A stretch of DNA of 64,000 nucleotides from CALODL01 sp942492115 (GCA_942492115.1 CALODL010000033.1:499603-563602), one strand, 5' to 3'; counted from the stretch's first letter, positions 7,401-16,495 are shown. The notes: a model not told the origin generated them from the sequence alone. A program made the numbers and translations.

Positions 7401-10400
7401 ATGTTTGCACAGCTACGAACCCACCTTGTAATCGGCCAGGTTGTCGGCGTGATGGCCCTGGCCAACGCACCGGCTACGGCCCAGACTCCGCAGAAAACGA
7501 CGAAGGACGTTCTGCGGAACCAGGTCAACGCGACCCTCGATCTCGATCGATCCGACGTTCAGGATCTTGCGATCGAGGCCACCGCAACTGATTCGTTCAG
7601 CACGACCATCATGATCGATGGTCAACCTCATGTTCTTGACGTGGCCAAGCATTCGGTGCGCTCCCCGAACTTCGAACTGCTCGTGCAATACGAAGCCGAA
7701 GGCCCGCTGGTCCCGCTCGACCCGCCCCCCGTCAGAACGTTTCGCGGCGAGGTCCGCGACATGCCAGGTTCTGACGTACGCTTGAGCAATCACGACGGAG
7801 CGCTGGAGGGCATCATCATTCTGCCCGACGAGCGCGTGTTCGGCGTTGAGCCGCTGACGGGCCTGGGAGTCGCCAGCGAGGGCAACCTTCACGCCATCTA
7901 CGATGCGGCCGACTGGCTCAACAGCAGTGGCTACGAATGTGGTGTTGACGCAGTCATGGAGCAATACGGGTTCATCAACTCCGAACCAGACCGTCAGACC
8001 GCCGGCAGCAATGATGACATCACTGAGATCGGTCTCGATTGTGACGGCGACTACTACACCGACAAGGGCTCGGATGTCGACAGCGCACTCGAGGCCATGG
8101 AGACCATCATCAACAACGTCTCGGGGGTTTACGAAGTGTCCCCCATCAATGTCACTTATGAAGTCACCGTTGCGATCGTCCGCACCAGCAACGGCAGCTA
8201 CACCTCGACCGACGCCGGCACCCTGTTGTGCCAGTTCCGCAGTGAATGGAATACCCTGCCCGAGTCACAGATCCAACGCGATGTGACCCACTTGTTCACT
8301 GGCAAGAACCTCGCCGGCACCACGATTGGAGTCGCCTGGCTCAGTCGAGTATGCAACGTCGGTGGGTTCACCTGTGGTGCGTCCGGCAATATGGCATACG
8401 GCCTGTCTGAGAACATCAACGGTACGACATCCCGAACCGCGCTGACAGCGCACGAGCTGGGACACAACTGGAGTTCTCCGCACTGCAATGGGTCGGCGAA
8501 CTGCAGGATCATGTGTTCGGGCCTGGGTGGCTGCGACGGATTGTCCCCCCTCACTTTTGCCCCCGATCCCGAGTCGTCAATCGTCAACTACAAGAACAAC
8601 GCCGGATGCTTCACGCCGCTCGGGCCGCCCCAGGCACTACCGTTTTGCGAGGAGTTCGCGGCCGCGTCGATCGACACCGACCGCTGGTCCTTCGTCGACG
8701 GCGCCATCGTCTCCGGGGCCTCATCCAATCCGCCCAGTCCGCCGTTCGCACTGCAACTCAACGCCTCCGGATCGGGTCTGTACCTCGATGATGAGATCCG
8801 GTCGAATTTCGTGCTCATGGCCGGCCAGTTCGATGTCGAACTGACGTTCTACACACAACATCAGGGCGTCGAGGCGGGTGAAGAACTCGTGATCGAGTAT
8901 CTCGACATTCTCGACCGTTGGATCGAGGTCGACCGCATCATGTCGGACGGGGTCGACCAGAATGTGTTCACCTTCCACACCTACGAATTGCCTGTTCCGG
9001 CCGGTCATAACGATTTCAGACTGCGCTTCCGCGCCGAGGTCGATGGGGTCAACGACAACTGGTACATCGACGACATCGGGCTGGATTGTTTCTGTGACGA
9101 TCCGTGTTCCGACGGCAACGCGTGTACGATTTCGGACACGTGTATTGACGTCCAGTGTGTCGGCACACCGGTTGATTGTTCAGGACTCGATTCCGACTGC
9201 GTTGCGGCCTCATGTGATCCGGGCGGCAGTGCCGGCAATTGCGACATACTGTTGCCGACCAACGACGGCGGCGCGTGCAACGGTGCGACGGGGTTCTGTG
9301 AGGACGGGGCATGCCTCAGCCCCCTGAATACCGCGCGGGTGTACATGGCTCGGGACGGCCAGCAAAACGCCGGCGCCGACGTGGGGGCGCGCGCCGTGAC
9401 CATGTCCGCCGCATCGTCCACCCGCATCATGGTGTGGATGAGCGATCTGGGTTCACCCGGTGGCCAGCTGAATGGCTACCAGGTGCTCATGCCCTTCTCG
9501 ACCACACCATTGCCTGGATCGACGGGTACTGTCGAATATCTCAACAACTCACCAGGAAACCCCGAGCTGGGCGACTCCATACGCATCGATACGACGCGTG
9601 AAGACTGGGTCTTCGCTGACGAGGCAGCCATCCTCGATGTGTTCTACACCGAGAGCAACGCCCTGCAGTTGTTCGGCGCGTTGTACACGACCATCCCTGG
9701 ACTCGGCCCCGACCCTGCGACCATGGGCACGCGCTACCTGGGCGAATTCGAAATCAGTGCATCGGCCGACGCACTCGGTGATTTCGAATTGCGGTTCAAT
9801 CAAAGTACCCCGCCGCTGACGCAGTTCTTCGACCCTGTCGGGTTCGAGTTTACCGTCGATCAGTTCCAGCCGCTCGTGATCAGCGTGGTGGAAGGCGGCG
9901 GCTGTGGAAACGGCACCATTGCCGAGTGCGCCGACCTCGACGACGACGAGGTCCGTGACGACAACTGTGTGTGGTTCGAATGTGCTGCCGGGACATGCGT
10001 GGGCACGGACATCGTTTTCGCCGACATGGGCGGTCAGTTTGGAGCGTGCCCGCCGGACGGTACTGCAGATGGCAATGATCGGTTCCATGCACTCAACTGC
10101 TTCGCCAACGTCGATCCAGACGGTGGAGGCGGCTACGTCTGTGAGGCGGATCCCCCGGCAGCCTACAACGTCGACGCCGGCGGCCAGTTTGGCAGCTGCA
10201 ATCCAGATGGCGTCTGCGATGGCAATGATGCATTCGCCGCGTTGAATGCTTTCGGCGGGACCACGACCTGCAGCTGTCCCCTCGATGGCGGGCCGGCGCC
10301 TACCGTGACCGAACCGCGAGTCGTCGACCGCGCCGGTTTCAATCTGGTGGCGCTCCGCGACGGCATCCGTGCGGGTGAGCTCATCGAAGTCGACGTGCGT

Positions 10401-10805
10401 CTGGATCGCGCGCTTCCCGACCTCCGCGGGTATCAGCTGCACCTCGCGGCAAGCGGTGGTGGCAGTGGTCGCCTCGATCTGATTGATATCGCGATGCCCG
10501 CTGACGGTGTCTTTGCCAGTGAATGGACCGCGTTCAATCGAACGACAGGGCAGATGGTCGCTGGACGTGACAGCAGCGGCGTGGCCGTGTCCCAGGGTTC
10601 GCTGGCGACGTTCACCTTCCGAGCCAGCAAGGACGCGCGCGGGACATTTACAGTGAACCTCCTGCCGTTCGATGCAGGCCATCCCGATCAGCGATCGTTC
10701 CTGTTCGCCACGTCGCCGAGCGACATCATCGCCATCGACGGTGGCAATCCGCTGACAGTCAAGGTGGCTGGACCAGCACACCGCGCGGTGTCACGCACCC
10801 GTTGA
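7401..10805 (+). CDS. Secreted M12B-like metalloprotease with Cys-rich and paired EF-hand-like C-terminal module
   Basis: 1134 aa, with GGGAGG six bases before the ATG. A hydrophobic N-terminus ending near APATAQ is a signal peptide. Residues about 30-200 resemble a reprolysin propeptide. The catalytic domain has HELGHNWSSPH (about 351-361), i.e. HExxH with a third His, and a downstream CRIMCSG that fits the Met-turn. The usual Gly of HExxHxxGxxH is Ser here. Then come a beta-sandwich region (about 420-560), a Cys-rich stretch (CSDGNACTISDTC), a cohesin-like beta region, and a module with two GGQFGxCxPDGxxDGND loops (about 875-955). That module recurs at the end of the 17849-19714 protein. 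The far C-terminus is another beta domain. Role: extracellular protein degradation or surface processing. A terminator follows 24 bases after the stop. Confidence 0.85.
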   Translation: MFAQLRTHLVIGQVVGVMALANAPATAQTPQKTTKDVLRNQVNATLDLDRSDVQDLAIEATATDSFSTTIMIDGQPHVLDVAKHSVRSPNFELLVQYEAEGPLVPLDPPPVRTFRGEVRDMPGSDVRLSNHDGALEGIIILPDERVFGVEPLTGLGVASEGNLHAIYDAADWLNSSGYECGVDAVMEQYGFINSEPDRQTAGSNDDITEIGLDCDGDYYTDKGSDVDSALEAMETIINNVSGVYEVSPINVTYEVTVAIVRTSNGSYTSTDAGTLLCQFRSEWNTLPESQIQRDVTHLFTGKNLAGTTIGVAWLSRVCNVGGFTCGASGNMAYGLSENINGTTSRTALTAHELGHNWSSPHCNGSANCRIMCSGLGGCDGLSPLTFAPDPESSIVNYKNNAGCFTPLGPPQALPFCEEFAAASIDTDRWSFVDGAIVSGASSNPPSPPFALQLNASGSGLYLDDEIRSNFVLMAGQFDVELTFYTQHQGVEAGEELVIEYLDILDRWIEVDRIMSDGVDQNVFTFHTYELPVPAGHNDFRLRFRAEVDGVNDNWYIDDIGLDCFCDDPCSDGNACTISDTCIDVQCVGTPVDCSGLDSDCVAASCDPGGSAGNCDILLPTNDGGACNGATGFCEDGACLSPLNTARVYMARDGQQNAGADVGARAVTMSAASSTRIMVWMSDLGSPGGQLNGYQVLMPFSTTPLPGSTGTVEYLNNSPGNPELGDSIRIDTTREDWVFADEAAILDVFYTESNALQLFGALYTTIPGLGPDPATMGTRYLGEFEISASADALGDFELRFNQSTPPLTQFFDPVGFEFTVDQFQPLVISVVEGGGCGNGTIAECADLDDDEVRDDNCVWFECAAGTCVGTDIVFADMGGQFGACPPDGTADGNDRFHALNCFANVDPDGGGGYVCEADPPAAYNVDAGGQFGSCNPDGVCDGNDAFAALNAFGGTTTCSCPLDGGPAPTVTEPRVVDRAGFNLVALRDGIRAGELIEVDVRLDRALPDLRGYQLHLAASGGGSGRLDLIDIAMPADGVFASEWTAFNRTTGQMVAGRDSSGVAVSQGSLATFTFRASKDARGTFTVNLLPFDAGHPDQRSFLFATSPSDIIAIDGGNPLTVKVAGPAHRAVSRTR

Positions 10806-10828
10806 CACCCGATTCGAGCTTCGACAAC

Positions 10829-10864
10829 ACACCCCCGGAACCACGTGGTTGCGGGGGTGTTTTC
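10829..10864 (+). terminator. Rho-independent terminator after the metalloprotease gene
   Basis: The stem ACACCCCCG/CGGGGGTGT encloses a second perfect stem AACCAC/GTGGTT, separated by one G-G mismatch, and is followed by TTTC. It lies between the plus-strand protease gene and the convergent peroxiredoxin-like gene and may slow transcription from both sides. Confidence 0.8.
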
Positions 10865-10883
10865 TTGTGTGCTGTTCGCGACG

Positions 10884-11672
10884 TCAGTCGAGGGCGGCAA
10901 TCGCGGCCAGAATGTCCTCGACACGGGGTCGCAAGGTCACGCGCTGCGCTACATGGCGCCAGGCAATCCTGCCGTCGCGATCGATCAGGACATGTGCCGG
11001 GATGGCAATATCCCCACCGTCCGGTGCCCCACCCGCATGAACCAGACCGTAAGCCTCGATGACGGAGCGATCGGCATCGCTCAGGATGGAGAACTGCAGC
11101 GCGTTGTTCTTGACCACGCGTCGTGACTTCGCGGGTGGATCGACCGCCACTGCCAGTACACGTCCACCCCGTTGAATCAATGCATCATTCACGGCTCCGA
11201 GCCCGCGGAGCTCTGCCTGGCAGACCATTCACCAGAACCCACGATAGAACACCAGCAGAACCGGCCCGTCCTCGAGCGTTGCACCCAGGTTGACCATGTT
11301 GCCATCCTGATCCTGGACCGTGAAGTCGGGGGCGACCGTCATATCCGCCAGGGCCCGGGCCTGCGGCACAGCGGTCAGGGCAAAAAACCCGAAACAGAAC
11401 CCTGCTGTAATCGCGGCGCTGATGCCGAACGGAATGCGCACCCTCCAACGACGATCGGTGGTCATCAACCACGCCCCCACCGCCAATCCGATCGCGATCA
11501 GTCCGAACGCTGGCAGCGCCGTTTCACGAATCCACGGCACGCCTATCAATCCCATGTACAGCAGGGGCCCGGCCAGGGTCACGCCAGCAGCCAGCCATGC
11601 AGCGGCGCCGCGTCGTGTCGTCACATCGTCTGCGGCGTTGTGCGCCCGTGCTCCGGTTGCTTCGTCTTGCAT
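10884..11672 (-). CDS. Membrane-anchored peroxiredoxin-like (AhpC/TSA) protein, predicted selenoprotein (Sec at UGA 11229-11231)
   Basis: 262 aa if the in-frame UGA at 11231-11229 is read as selenocysteine. Upstream of the UGA: three hydrophobic segments (about residues 20-110), then APDFTVQDQDGNMVNLGATL and VLLVFYRGFW. Downstream: MVCQAELRGLGAVNDALIQR, VLAVAVDPP, FSILSDADRSVIEAYGL and AHVLIDRDGRIAWRHV, the normal order of an AhpC/TSA thioredoxin fold. In relatives the motif is FYRGxWCPxCxxxL, so the UGA sits exactly on the first catalytic Cys, giving UxxC. A hairpin fitting bacterial SECIS rules follows (11194-11211). Start is the ATG at 11672, with GGAGG 10 bases upstream; 11714 is an alternative. 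Likely role: thiol/selenol peroxide reduction or disulfide chemistry at the membrane. The alternative is a nonsense mutation; no selA/selB/selC is in the window. Confidence 0.75.
11194..11211 (-). promoter_or_regulatory. Candidate bacterial SECIS hairpin
   Basis: Immediately downstream of the UGA the minus-strand RNA contains GCUCCG, a six-base loop CGGGCU, and CGGAGC: a perfect 6-bp stem. Numbering from the base after UGA, the loop starts at 24 and its second base is G. Known bacterial SECIS elements have the apical loop roughly 16-37 bases after UGA with a G in the first two loop positions, so the placement fits. Confidence 0.55.
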
Positions 11673-11917
11673 CGCTCTCGAGCCTCCATGAAGGCGTCGG
11701 GGCGGAATCGGCACGCCGCGACGCTTTTACCCATATGTTAGTTCCAGGGGGAATACTGCCCAAAAAATGTGCTCTCCCTGCATCCTCGCATTGCGCCCCA
11801 ACACGTTACGCACAACGGCACACCGCGTGCCTCATTCCCGGCAGCGACCCGCTGGCTGACTGAGACGAACGACGGTGAACGGGATCGTGGGTTTCTTGTT
11901 CTTTTCAGGAGAATCTG

Positions 11918-13300
11918 ATGAGTAAATGGCGTGGATTGACTATCGGTTGTGTGTGTTTGATGTGGGCAACAGGTTGCGGTAACCGTACGCTTGTCGGCTT
12001 GGAGACCGAGGACGCTTCGAACATTGAAGCTGTCGAAGTCCAGGAGTCCGCGTGCAAGGCCGGCGAAGCCAATGCCGAAACCGACCGCACGCTGCACACT
12101 CGCGTGATCACTCCGCTGGGGCGTGAAATGGTCATGGACAGTCGCGTCGAGTTCAAGGACGATGACACGGTTCAGCTCACCCGCACCATCACCGTAGACG
12201 GTGAACTGTTGATGTCGTCCGAAGCCTACGGCGACGGCCAGCTCATGGAAATGAGCGTCGAGTACGGTCCGCTGGTTGACGGCATGAACACTGCTTACGC
12301 CAAGTTTTCCGGCGGGGAAATCAGCGGCATGATCAACGGACGGGAGCTGGTCCCGCAGTCCGCCGATGCGGACCCGCAGAGCGCCAAGTTTGCCGACGCC
12401 GCCCCCGCGCCAGATATGCTGATCGATCCGGATATCGAAGACGGGATGCTGGCCTTGATGCTGGCCGCCGAACGCACCATTGACGAATGCCCGCGTGCAC
12501 AGAACGGTGAACCGAATTCGATGCGCATGTTGCTCGGCGGCGCCGGCAATGACCACGGTCACGACAGCGATCCGGAAACCGATTTGGAATGCATTTTCTG
12601 CTGGACCGGATGCAGCGCTTCATTCGTCGGTTGTGCCATCGGTGTGTCGGCTGCATGTGCCGCCGCGGGACCGTTCTACGTTGTTTGCGAAGTGATTGCC
12701 CTGGCCGGTTGCGGCGCTGCCTACGCGTTGTGTCAGTACGGTTGTTATAACGGTGGCCCCTGCTGCCCGAGCGAGTGCGGTGATGTCGCCTGTTGCGATG
12801 AGGGCGAGACGTGTCTCAACGAACAGACCGGCCTGTGTTGTGACGAAGGCAAAACCGCCTGTGTTGGCGAAAGCTGTTGTTCGAGCACCGAGGTGTGCAT
12901 CGGTCAGGGTGCCGAGGCGGGAACGTGCTGCGAAGCCGAATCGCTGTGTGGCAGTACCTGCTGCGGAGCGCTCGAGACGTGTGTCCCGGGCAAGAACATC
13001 TGTTGCGGTTTCAACAATGCCGCGTGTGGCGACGGCTGTTGTGCTGAAGGCGACGTGTGCCTGGGCGACAGCTGCTGCCCGGCCGCCCAGGCCTGCGGTA
13101 ACACCTGTTGTCCGGACGGCAGCTCGTGTGACGACGCGACCAAGACATGCCAGTCGTGTCCGTCCGATCACTTCGCGTGCAACGTCGGTGGCTGCTGTCC
13201 CAACGGCAAGGTCTGTACGGACGTCGAGGGCATCTGCTGTGAACAGGGTGAGTACTACTGTGGCGGTGCGTGCCGTCCGCTGAATGAATGCATTCAGTAA
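11918..13300 (+). CDS. Lipoprotein with CC-rich C-terminal repeat domain
   Basis: 460 aa, with AGGAGA seven bases before the ATG. The signal peptide ends in the lipobox ATGC (LMWATGC), predicting a lipid-anchored protein. Residues about 30-200 are acidic, without a recognised domain. Residues about 220-280 are hydrophobic and Cys-rich (CIFCWTGCSASFVGCAIGVS). From about 283 to the end there are roughly ten units containing adjacent CC pairs spaced about 15-18 residues apart (for example CCDEGETC, CCSSTEVC, CCGALETC, CCPAAQAC, CCPNGKVC), like granulin-type or disulfide-ladder repeats. It is probably a rigid, oxidised cell-surface module. It is monocistronic and followed by a strong terminator. 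Confidence 0.75.
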   Translation: MSKWRGLTIGCVCLMWATGCGNRTLVGLETEDASNIEAVEVQESACKAGEANAETDRTLHTRVITPLGREMVMDSRVEFKDDDTVQLTRTITVDGELLMSSEAYGDGQLMEMSVEYGPLVDGMNTAYAKFSGGEISGMINGRELVPQSADADPQSAKFADAAPAPDMLIDPDIEDGMLALMLAAERTIDECPRAQNGEPNSMRMLLGGAGNDHGHDSDPETDLECIFCWTGCSASFVGCAIGVSAACAAAGPFYVVCEVIALAGCGAAYALCQYGCYNGGPCCPSECGDVACCDEGETCLNEQTGLCCDEGKTACVGESCCSSTEVCIGQGAEAGTCCEAESLCGSTCCGALETCVPGKNICCGFNNAACGDGCCAEGDVCLGDSCCPAAQACGNTCCPDGSSCDDATKTCQSCPSDHFACNVGGCCPNGKVCTDVEGICCEQGEYYCGGACRPLNECIQ

Positions 13301-13349
13301 CGTGAAATGATGAAGTCAGAATAGCCGGTATCATCCGGCCGTAATTCAC

Positions 13350-13387
13350 ACGGGCCCGGCCATCAAGCCGGGCCCGTTGTTGTTTTA
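13350..13387 (+). terminator. Strong rho-independent terminator
   Basis: Perfect 11-bp GC-rich stem ACGGGCCCGGC / GCCGGGCCCGT with loop CATCAA, followed by TGTTGTTTT. It terminates the CC-rich lipoprotein gene. A smaller hairpin GCCGG/CCGGC lies just before it (13324-13339). The T-run touches the stop codon of the convergent gene. Confidence 0.88.
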
Positions 13388-13744
13388 CTCAATGCAGTCG
13401 ACGTAGTCCGTACAATCACAGCACGCAGCGCCTGCTGCCGCCACGGCCGTGCAGGTGCCCGGGGTCCCGCTCAGCGCCTCCCCGACCCCCTCTTCATCGA
13501 TGGTCACGGCCAGCTCGCAGGTCGCCCCCACGACATCAGGGCACAGACACGCCGGTACGCCCCCTTCGGCCTCGACGAAGATGAGGCACGCCAACTCGAC
13601 TTCGGCCCGCAGAGTCGCACACTGCGTGGATTCCGCTGGCGCAGCGCCAGCGCCTGAAATCGGGTCAGGCGCTCCGGCCGGCGTGCAGCCCGTGAGCGTC
13701 AGGATGGCAACGAGGACTATCCCGGCATACTTAATCGCAGGCAT
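13385..13744 (-). CDS. Small Cys-rich lipoprotein
   Basis: 119 aa from the ATG at 13744, with GGAG 10 bases upstream. MPAIKYAGIVLVAILTLTGC is a lipoprotein signal with lipobox LTGC. The mature part is short and acidic, with about ten cysteines (CATLRAEVELAC, CLCPDVVGATC, CCDCTDYVDC), arguing for a disulfide-stabilised periplasmic or surface protein. No family was recognised. It converges on the larger CC-rich lipoprotein, but the two are not clearly related. Confidence 0.65.
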   Translation of the reverse strand: MPAIKYAGIVLVAILTLTGCTPAGAPDPISGAGAAPAESTQCATLRAEVELACLIFVEAEGGVPACLCPDVVGATCELAVTIDEEGVGEALSGTPGTCTAVAAAGAACCDCTDYVDCIE

Positions 13745-14300
13745 CAGTTGAGGGCTCCACAGGACTACCTCGGGTTTCATGAACGATCATACATTGTAAC
13801 ACACACGGGTGCCTTGGGCGCTCGACGACATGGGCAGGTCCCATGTGCGGGTGCTCCTGGCCGCGCGGCGCTCGGAGAACGCGCGGACGACCTTCCGTCC
13901 TCGCTGAAAACGACGACGTTGTTGGGATGGGCACAGTGAAGCTGCGGTTCACCAGGTGAGCTACGGGGGGCCGAACGGCCGTGAGGCCAAGCGCCCGCAG
14001 CGAACGCATGTCCTTGCGCTTGAAAAATATCGTATTAACCCGCCTGGCTTGCTCTACTCCATCGTACGTGACAGCGCTGGTCAACCGCACCGGGCCAGGT
14101 CGAGCGTTGGCCACCACGGGGCACTGAGCGCTGCGCAGCACATCCACGCTTCACATGTGCATTGGGATACTGTCCCGAGCGAAACAATGTTAAGGTAAGG
14201 CATTAGCTCTTGAAGAGTCGGGAGTCCGTAGTGCAGGAACTGGTCAGCAGACCACAGAGGTCCCGAATTCATCACACACTGGTCACTGGCGAGGCTGCAT
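13745..14300. other. Intergenic region without a supported gene
   Basis: Short open frames on both strands lack ribosome sites and recognisable content. A stretch near 13949-13985 vaguely resembles a tRNA D-arm on the minus strand, but the rest of a tRNA is missing. The region probably carries the divergent promoters of the 13744 lipoprotein and the 14301 gene. Confidence 0.4.
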
Positions 14301-15569
14301 ATGAGTCCCCATCGTTTTCTCATTGTTGTGCATTGTGTGGTCTTGCCAGCTGTCTCGCTGGGCGCCAGGGCGTCCTCCGCGGAGTGGACCTCCTGGGCTG
14401 GTCCCCATGGTAACTTTACCGTTCAGGCACACGGCCTGCTCGATACCTGGCCCGCAGCAGGTCCGAAGCAGTTGTGGACACGCCCACTTGGGGAGGGTTA
14501 CTCGGCGATTCTGTGCCATGAGGGCAAACTGTATACGGCATACAGTGTGCCCGAGCAGGAGGTCGTGATTGCGCTCGATGCTGCGACGGGCGGCACCCTC
14601 TGGGAGCACCGCTACGCACGGACGAAGTGGACCGACATGCGTGCGAGCTTCGGCGCTGGTCCCAATGCCACACCACTGCTGGTCAATGAGCGCATCGTAT
14701 CAATCGGCATCGCCGGACACCTCCGCTGCCTCGATCGCGCAACCGGGCAACTGCAGTGGCAACTTGATCTGCCGGCACAGTTCGGACGGCGCAAGCGACA
14801 GGAGGAGTATGGCTACTCGGCAAGTCCACTGTTGTTTGATGGCAAGATCATCGTTCAGGTCGGTAGTGACACCCATGCCGTGGTCGCGCTCGATCCACGT
14901 GACGGCGCACTGGCGTGGAGCAGCCAACCGGGTGGCGTGAGCTATGGTGCTGCGTCGATCATCGAGCTTGCCGGCCAGGACCACTACGTGTATTTCGAGC
15001 CCGAAGGCGTGGTGGCTCTTGATCCGAGTAACGGGAAGCTGCTGTGGCGTTCGCCCATTCCGATGAGCAACGGCAACCATCTCACCCCGGTCGTCAAGTG
15101 TGACGATCACCACCTGTTCGTCGCGAGCCAGTTCAGGTCCGGCAGTGGACGGCTGCTGAAGATCACAAGACAGGACGAGGCATATGATGTTCACGAAGTG
15201 TGGGTCACGCCAAAGCTGCGCGCCTCGTGCTGGACACATATCAGGATCGACGACACCATCTATGGGTCAGCGGGTGGTCACGAGACGTCGTTGTTTGCAG
15301 CCTTCGACTGGCGTACCGGGAAGATTCGTTGGCGCAAGCGTGCACTGCACATGGCCCAATGTCTGTACGCCGACGGCAGGCTGATCATCCTAGACCAGGA
15401 TGGCACCCTCGCGATGGCTCGCGTGTCGCCGGAGGGCTACGAGTTGCTGGGCAGCACCGCGGTAACGGAACGCACGTCGTGGACCGTCCCCACTCTCGTG
15501 GGCACCACGCTGTATGTCCGCGATCGCGTGAATATCGTAGCGCTCGATCTGAGTGCAGCGAATAACTAA
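14301..15569 (+). CDS. Exported PQQ-type beta-propeller protein
   Basis: 422 aa. The N-terminal signal peptide ends near GARASSA. The body is a series of seven-to-eight-bladed propeller units with the PQQ/BamB consensus: VIALDAATGGTLWEHR, LRCLDRATGQLQWQLD, VVALDPRDGALAWSSQ, VVALDPSNGKLLWRSP and FAAFDWRTGKIRWRKR, each ending in the G-x-x-x-W pattern. In Planctomycetes such proteins are usually periplasmic scaffolds of unknown ligand. The PQQ-dehydrogenase catalytic residues were not seen. Start chosen at the ATG 14301, the only one before the signal peptide. The same frame continues after the stop into an ankyrin-like fragment. Confidence 0.85.
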   Translation: MSPHRFLIVVHCVVLPAVSLGARASSAEWTSWAGPHGNFTVQAHGLLDTWPAAGPKQLWTRPLGEGYSAILCHEGKLYTAYSVPEQEVVIALDAATGGTLWEHRYARTKWTDMRASFGAGPNATPLLVNERIVSIGIAGHLRCLDRATGQLQWQLDLPAQFGRRKRQEEYGYSASPLLFDGKIIVQVGSDTHAVVALDPRDGALAWSSQPGGVSYGAASIIELAGQDHYVYFEPEGVVALDPSNGKLLWRSPIPMSNGNHLTPVVKCDDHHLFVASQFRSGSGRLLKITRQDEAYDVHEVWVTPKLRASCWTHIRIDDTIYGSAGGHETSLFAAFDWRTGKIRWRKRALHMAQCLYADGRLIILDQDGTLAMARVSPEGYELLGSTAVTERTSWTVPTLVGTTLYVRDRVNIVALDLSAANN

Positions 15570-15707
15570 GATGCCGAGCGCCCATTGGCCAAGCTGCTGA
15601 TCGACTCAGGCGCGGATCCCCGGATTCCTGTTTGGATGCAATTGACCGCGATCAACCACGTGCAATCCCGCACAGCTATCGCAATGAATCGAGCAGGCGG
15701 CTCCTGA
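15570..15707 (+). pseudogene. Ankyrin-repeat remnant (46 codons, no start)
   Basis: In the same frame as, and directly after, the stop of the propeller gene is a 46-codon stretch containing RPLAKLLIDSGADPRIP, the helix-turn-helix and GADP core of an ankyrin repeat. It has no start codon or ribosome site. It is best read as the tail of a decayed or recombined ankyrin gene rather than an active one. Confidence 0.45.
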
Positions 15708-15863
15708 GATGCCATCGATCATGACGACGCAGTATTCGTCTCCAGCCAGGTCACGGCTGTTGAGCAGATCGAGGTCTTTCTGGCTCCGTCAGCTTGATGA
15801 CCTCGAACCCCGGCGGCATCACACGCAGCCTGACTGGACATTAAATCTGCTGAGGAGAAGACT

Positions 15864-16388
15864 GTGCCACCAGCATTGGATGCCTATGGGCTAACAAGCA
15901 AGAGAGATGAGCGCACTCTTGACATGTTTGTCAGCGCTTACGTCGATAGGAACCACGAGGATCGAGGCGATGAAGAGTTGATGATGGTTCCCTTGGGTCG
16001 CACAGAGGTTCTGGATGGACCGGACGATCAGGCAGACCGCTGGGAGTGGGAGCCGGCAAAGACCATGTCCCATTCGATTCAGCGAGGATTGGATTATCCA
16101 CGGCGAGCATTTGCGCTGTATTATCCAAGCAAGGTAGCAGAAATCGATGGTATCACGCTTGGATTCACATTGGACGACAAGCTTGTCCTTGGGCTTTCCG
16201 TGGATGATGAGGGGATGAAGAAAGAGAACCTAGAACGAGCGAAGCGTTTCTTGAAGCTGCTGTTTGTCGACTACGATTGTTACATGGGCATCGTGATCTC
16301 GGAAGAGCCGGCACCTCTGAGTGAAAAGCTGTTCGTTCGAGCCGCATCTCACCCATTGACGATGTATAGCCGTGGGATAGGCGGATAA
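15864..16388 (+). CDS. Hypothetical protein, possible immunity-type
   Basis: 174 aa from a GTG start, with GAGGAG six bases upstream, so translation is well supported. It is soluble, acidic-to-neutral, without signal peptide or membrane segment. The middle part (RRAFALYYPSKVAEIDGITL) and the following LDDKLVLGLSVDD look alpha/beta. I recognise no family. The next gene is a SUKH-type (SMI1/KNR4) immunity gene and an ankyrin remnant precedes it; such mixtures are typical of toxin-immunity cassettes. An immunity role is therefore a context-based guess. Base composition is more AT-rich than the flanking genes, suggesting acquisition. Confidence 0.6.
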   Translation: MPPALDAYGLTSKRDERTLDMFVSAYVDRNHEDRGDEELMMVPLGRTEVLDGPDDQADRWEWEPAKTMSHSIQRGLDYPRRAFALYYPSKVAEIDGITLGFTLDDKLVLGLSVDDEGMKKENLERAKRFLKLLFVDYDCYMGIVISEEPAPLSEKLFVRAASHPLTMYSRGIGG

Positions 16389-16495
16389 GTGTCTGAGGCT
16401 CAATTGGCAATTGGCGACGTCGCCTGATTACGATTCGGTCCGCAAGACAGACTTGCAAATATCTCACGACATGTTCTGGACCAAGGAGGCCGACA

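Noticed and set aside
13949..13985. tRNA D-arm-like stretch on the minus strand
   Set aside because: Only GTAGCTCACCTGGTG resembles a tRNA; no anticodon stem, T-arm or acceptor stem pairs with it.
15690..15800. Minus-strand fragment reading DLAGDEYCVVMIDGI, resembling an IS256-type transposase core
   Set aside because: The similarity is a few residues in one frame, with no neighbouring transposase motif, inverted repeats or start; too weak to call.
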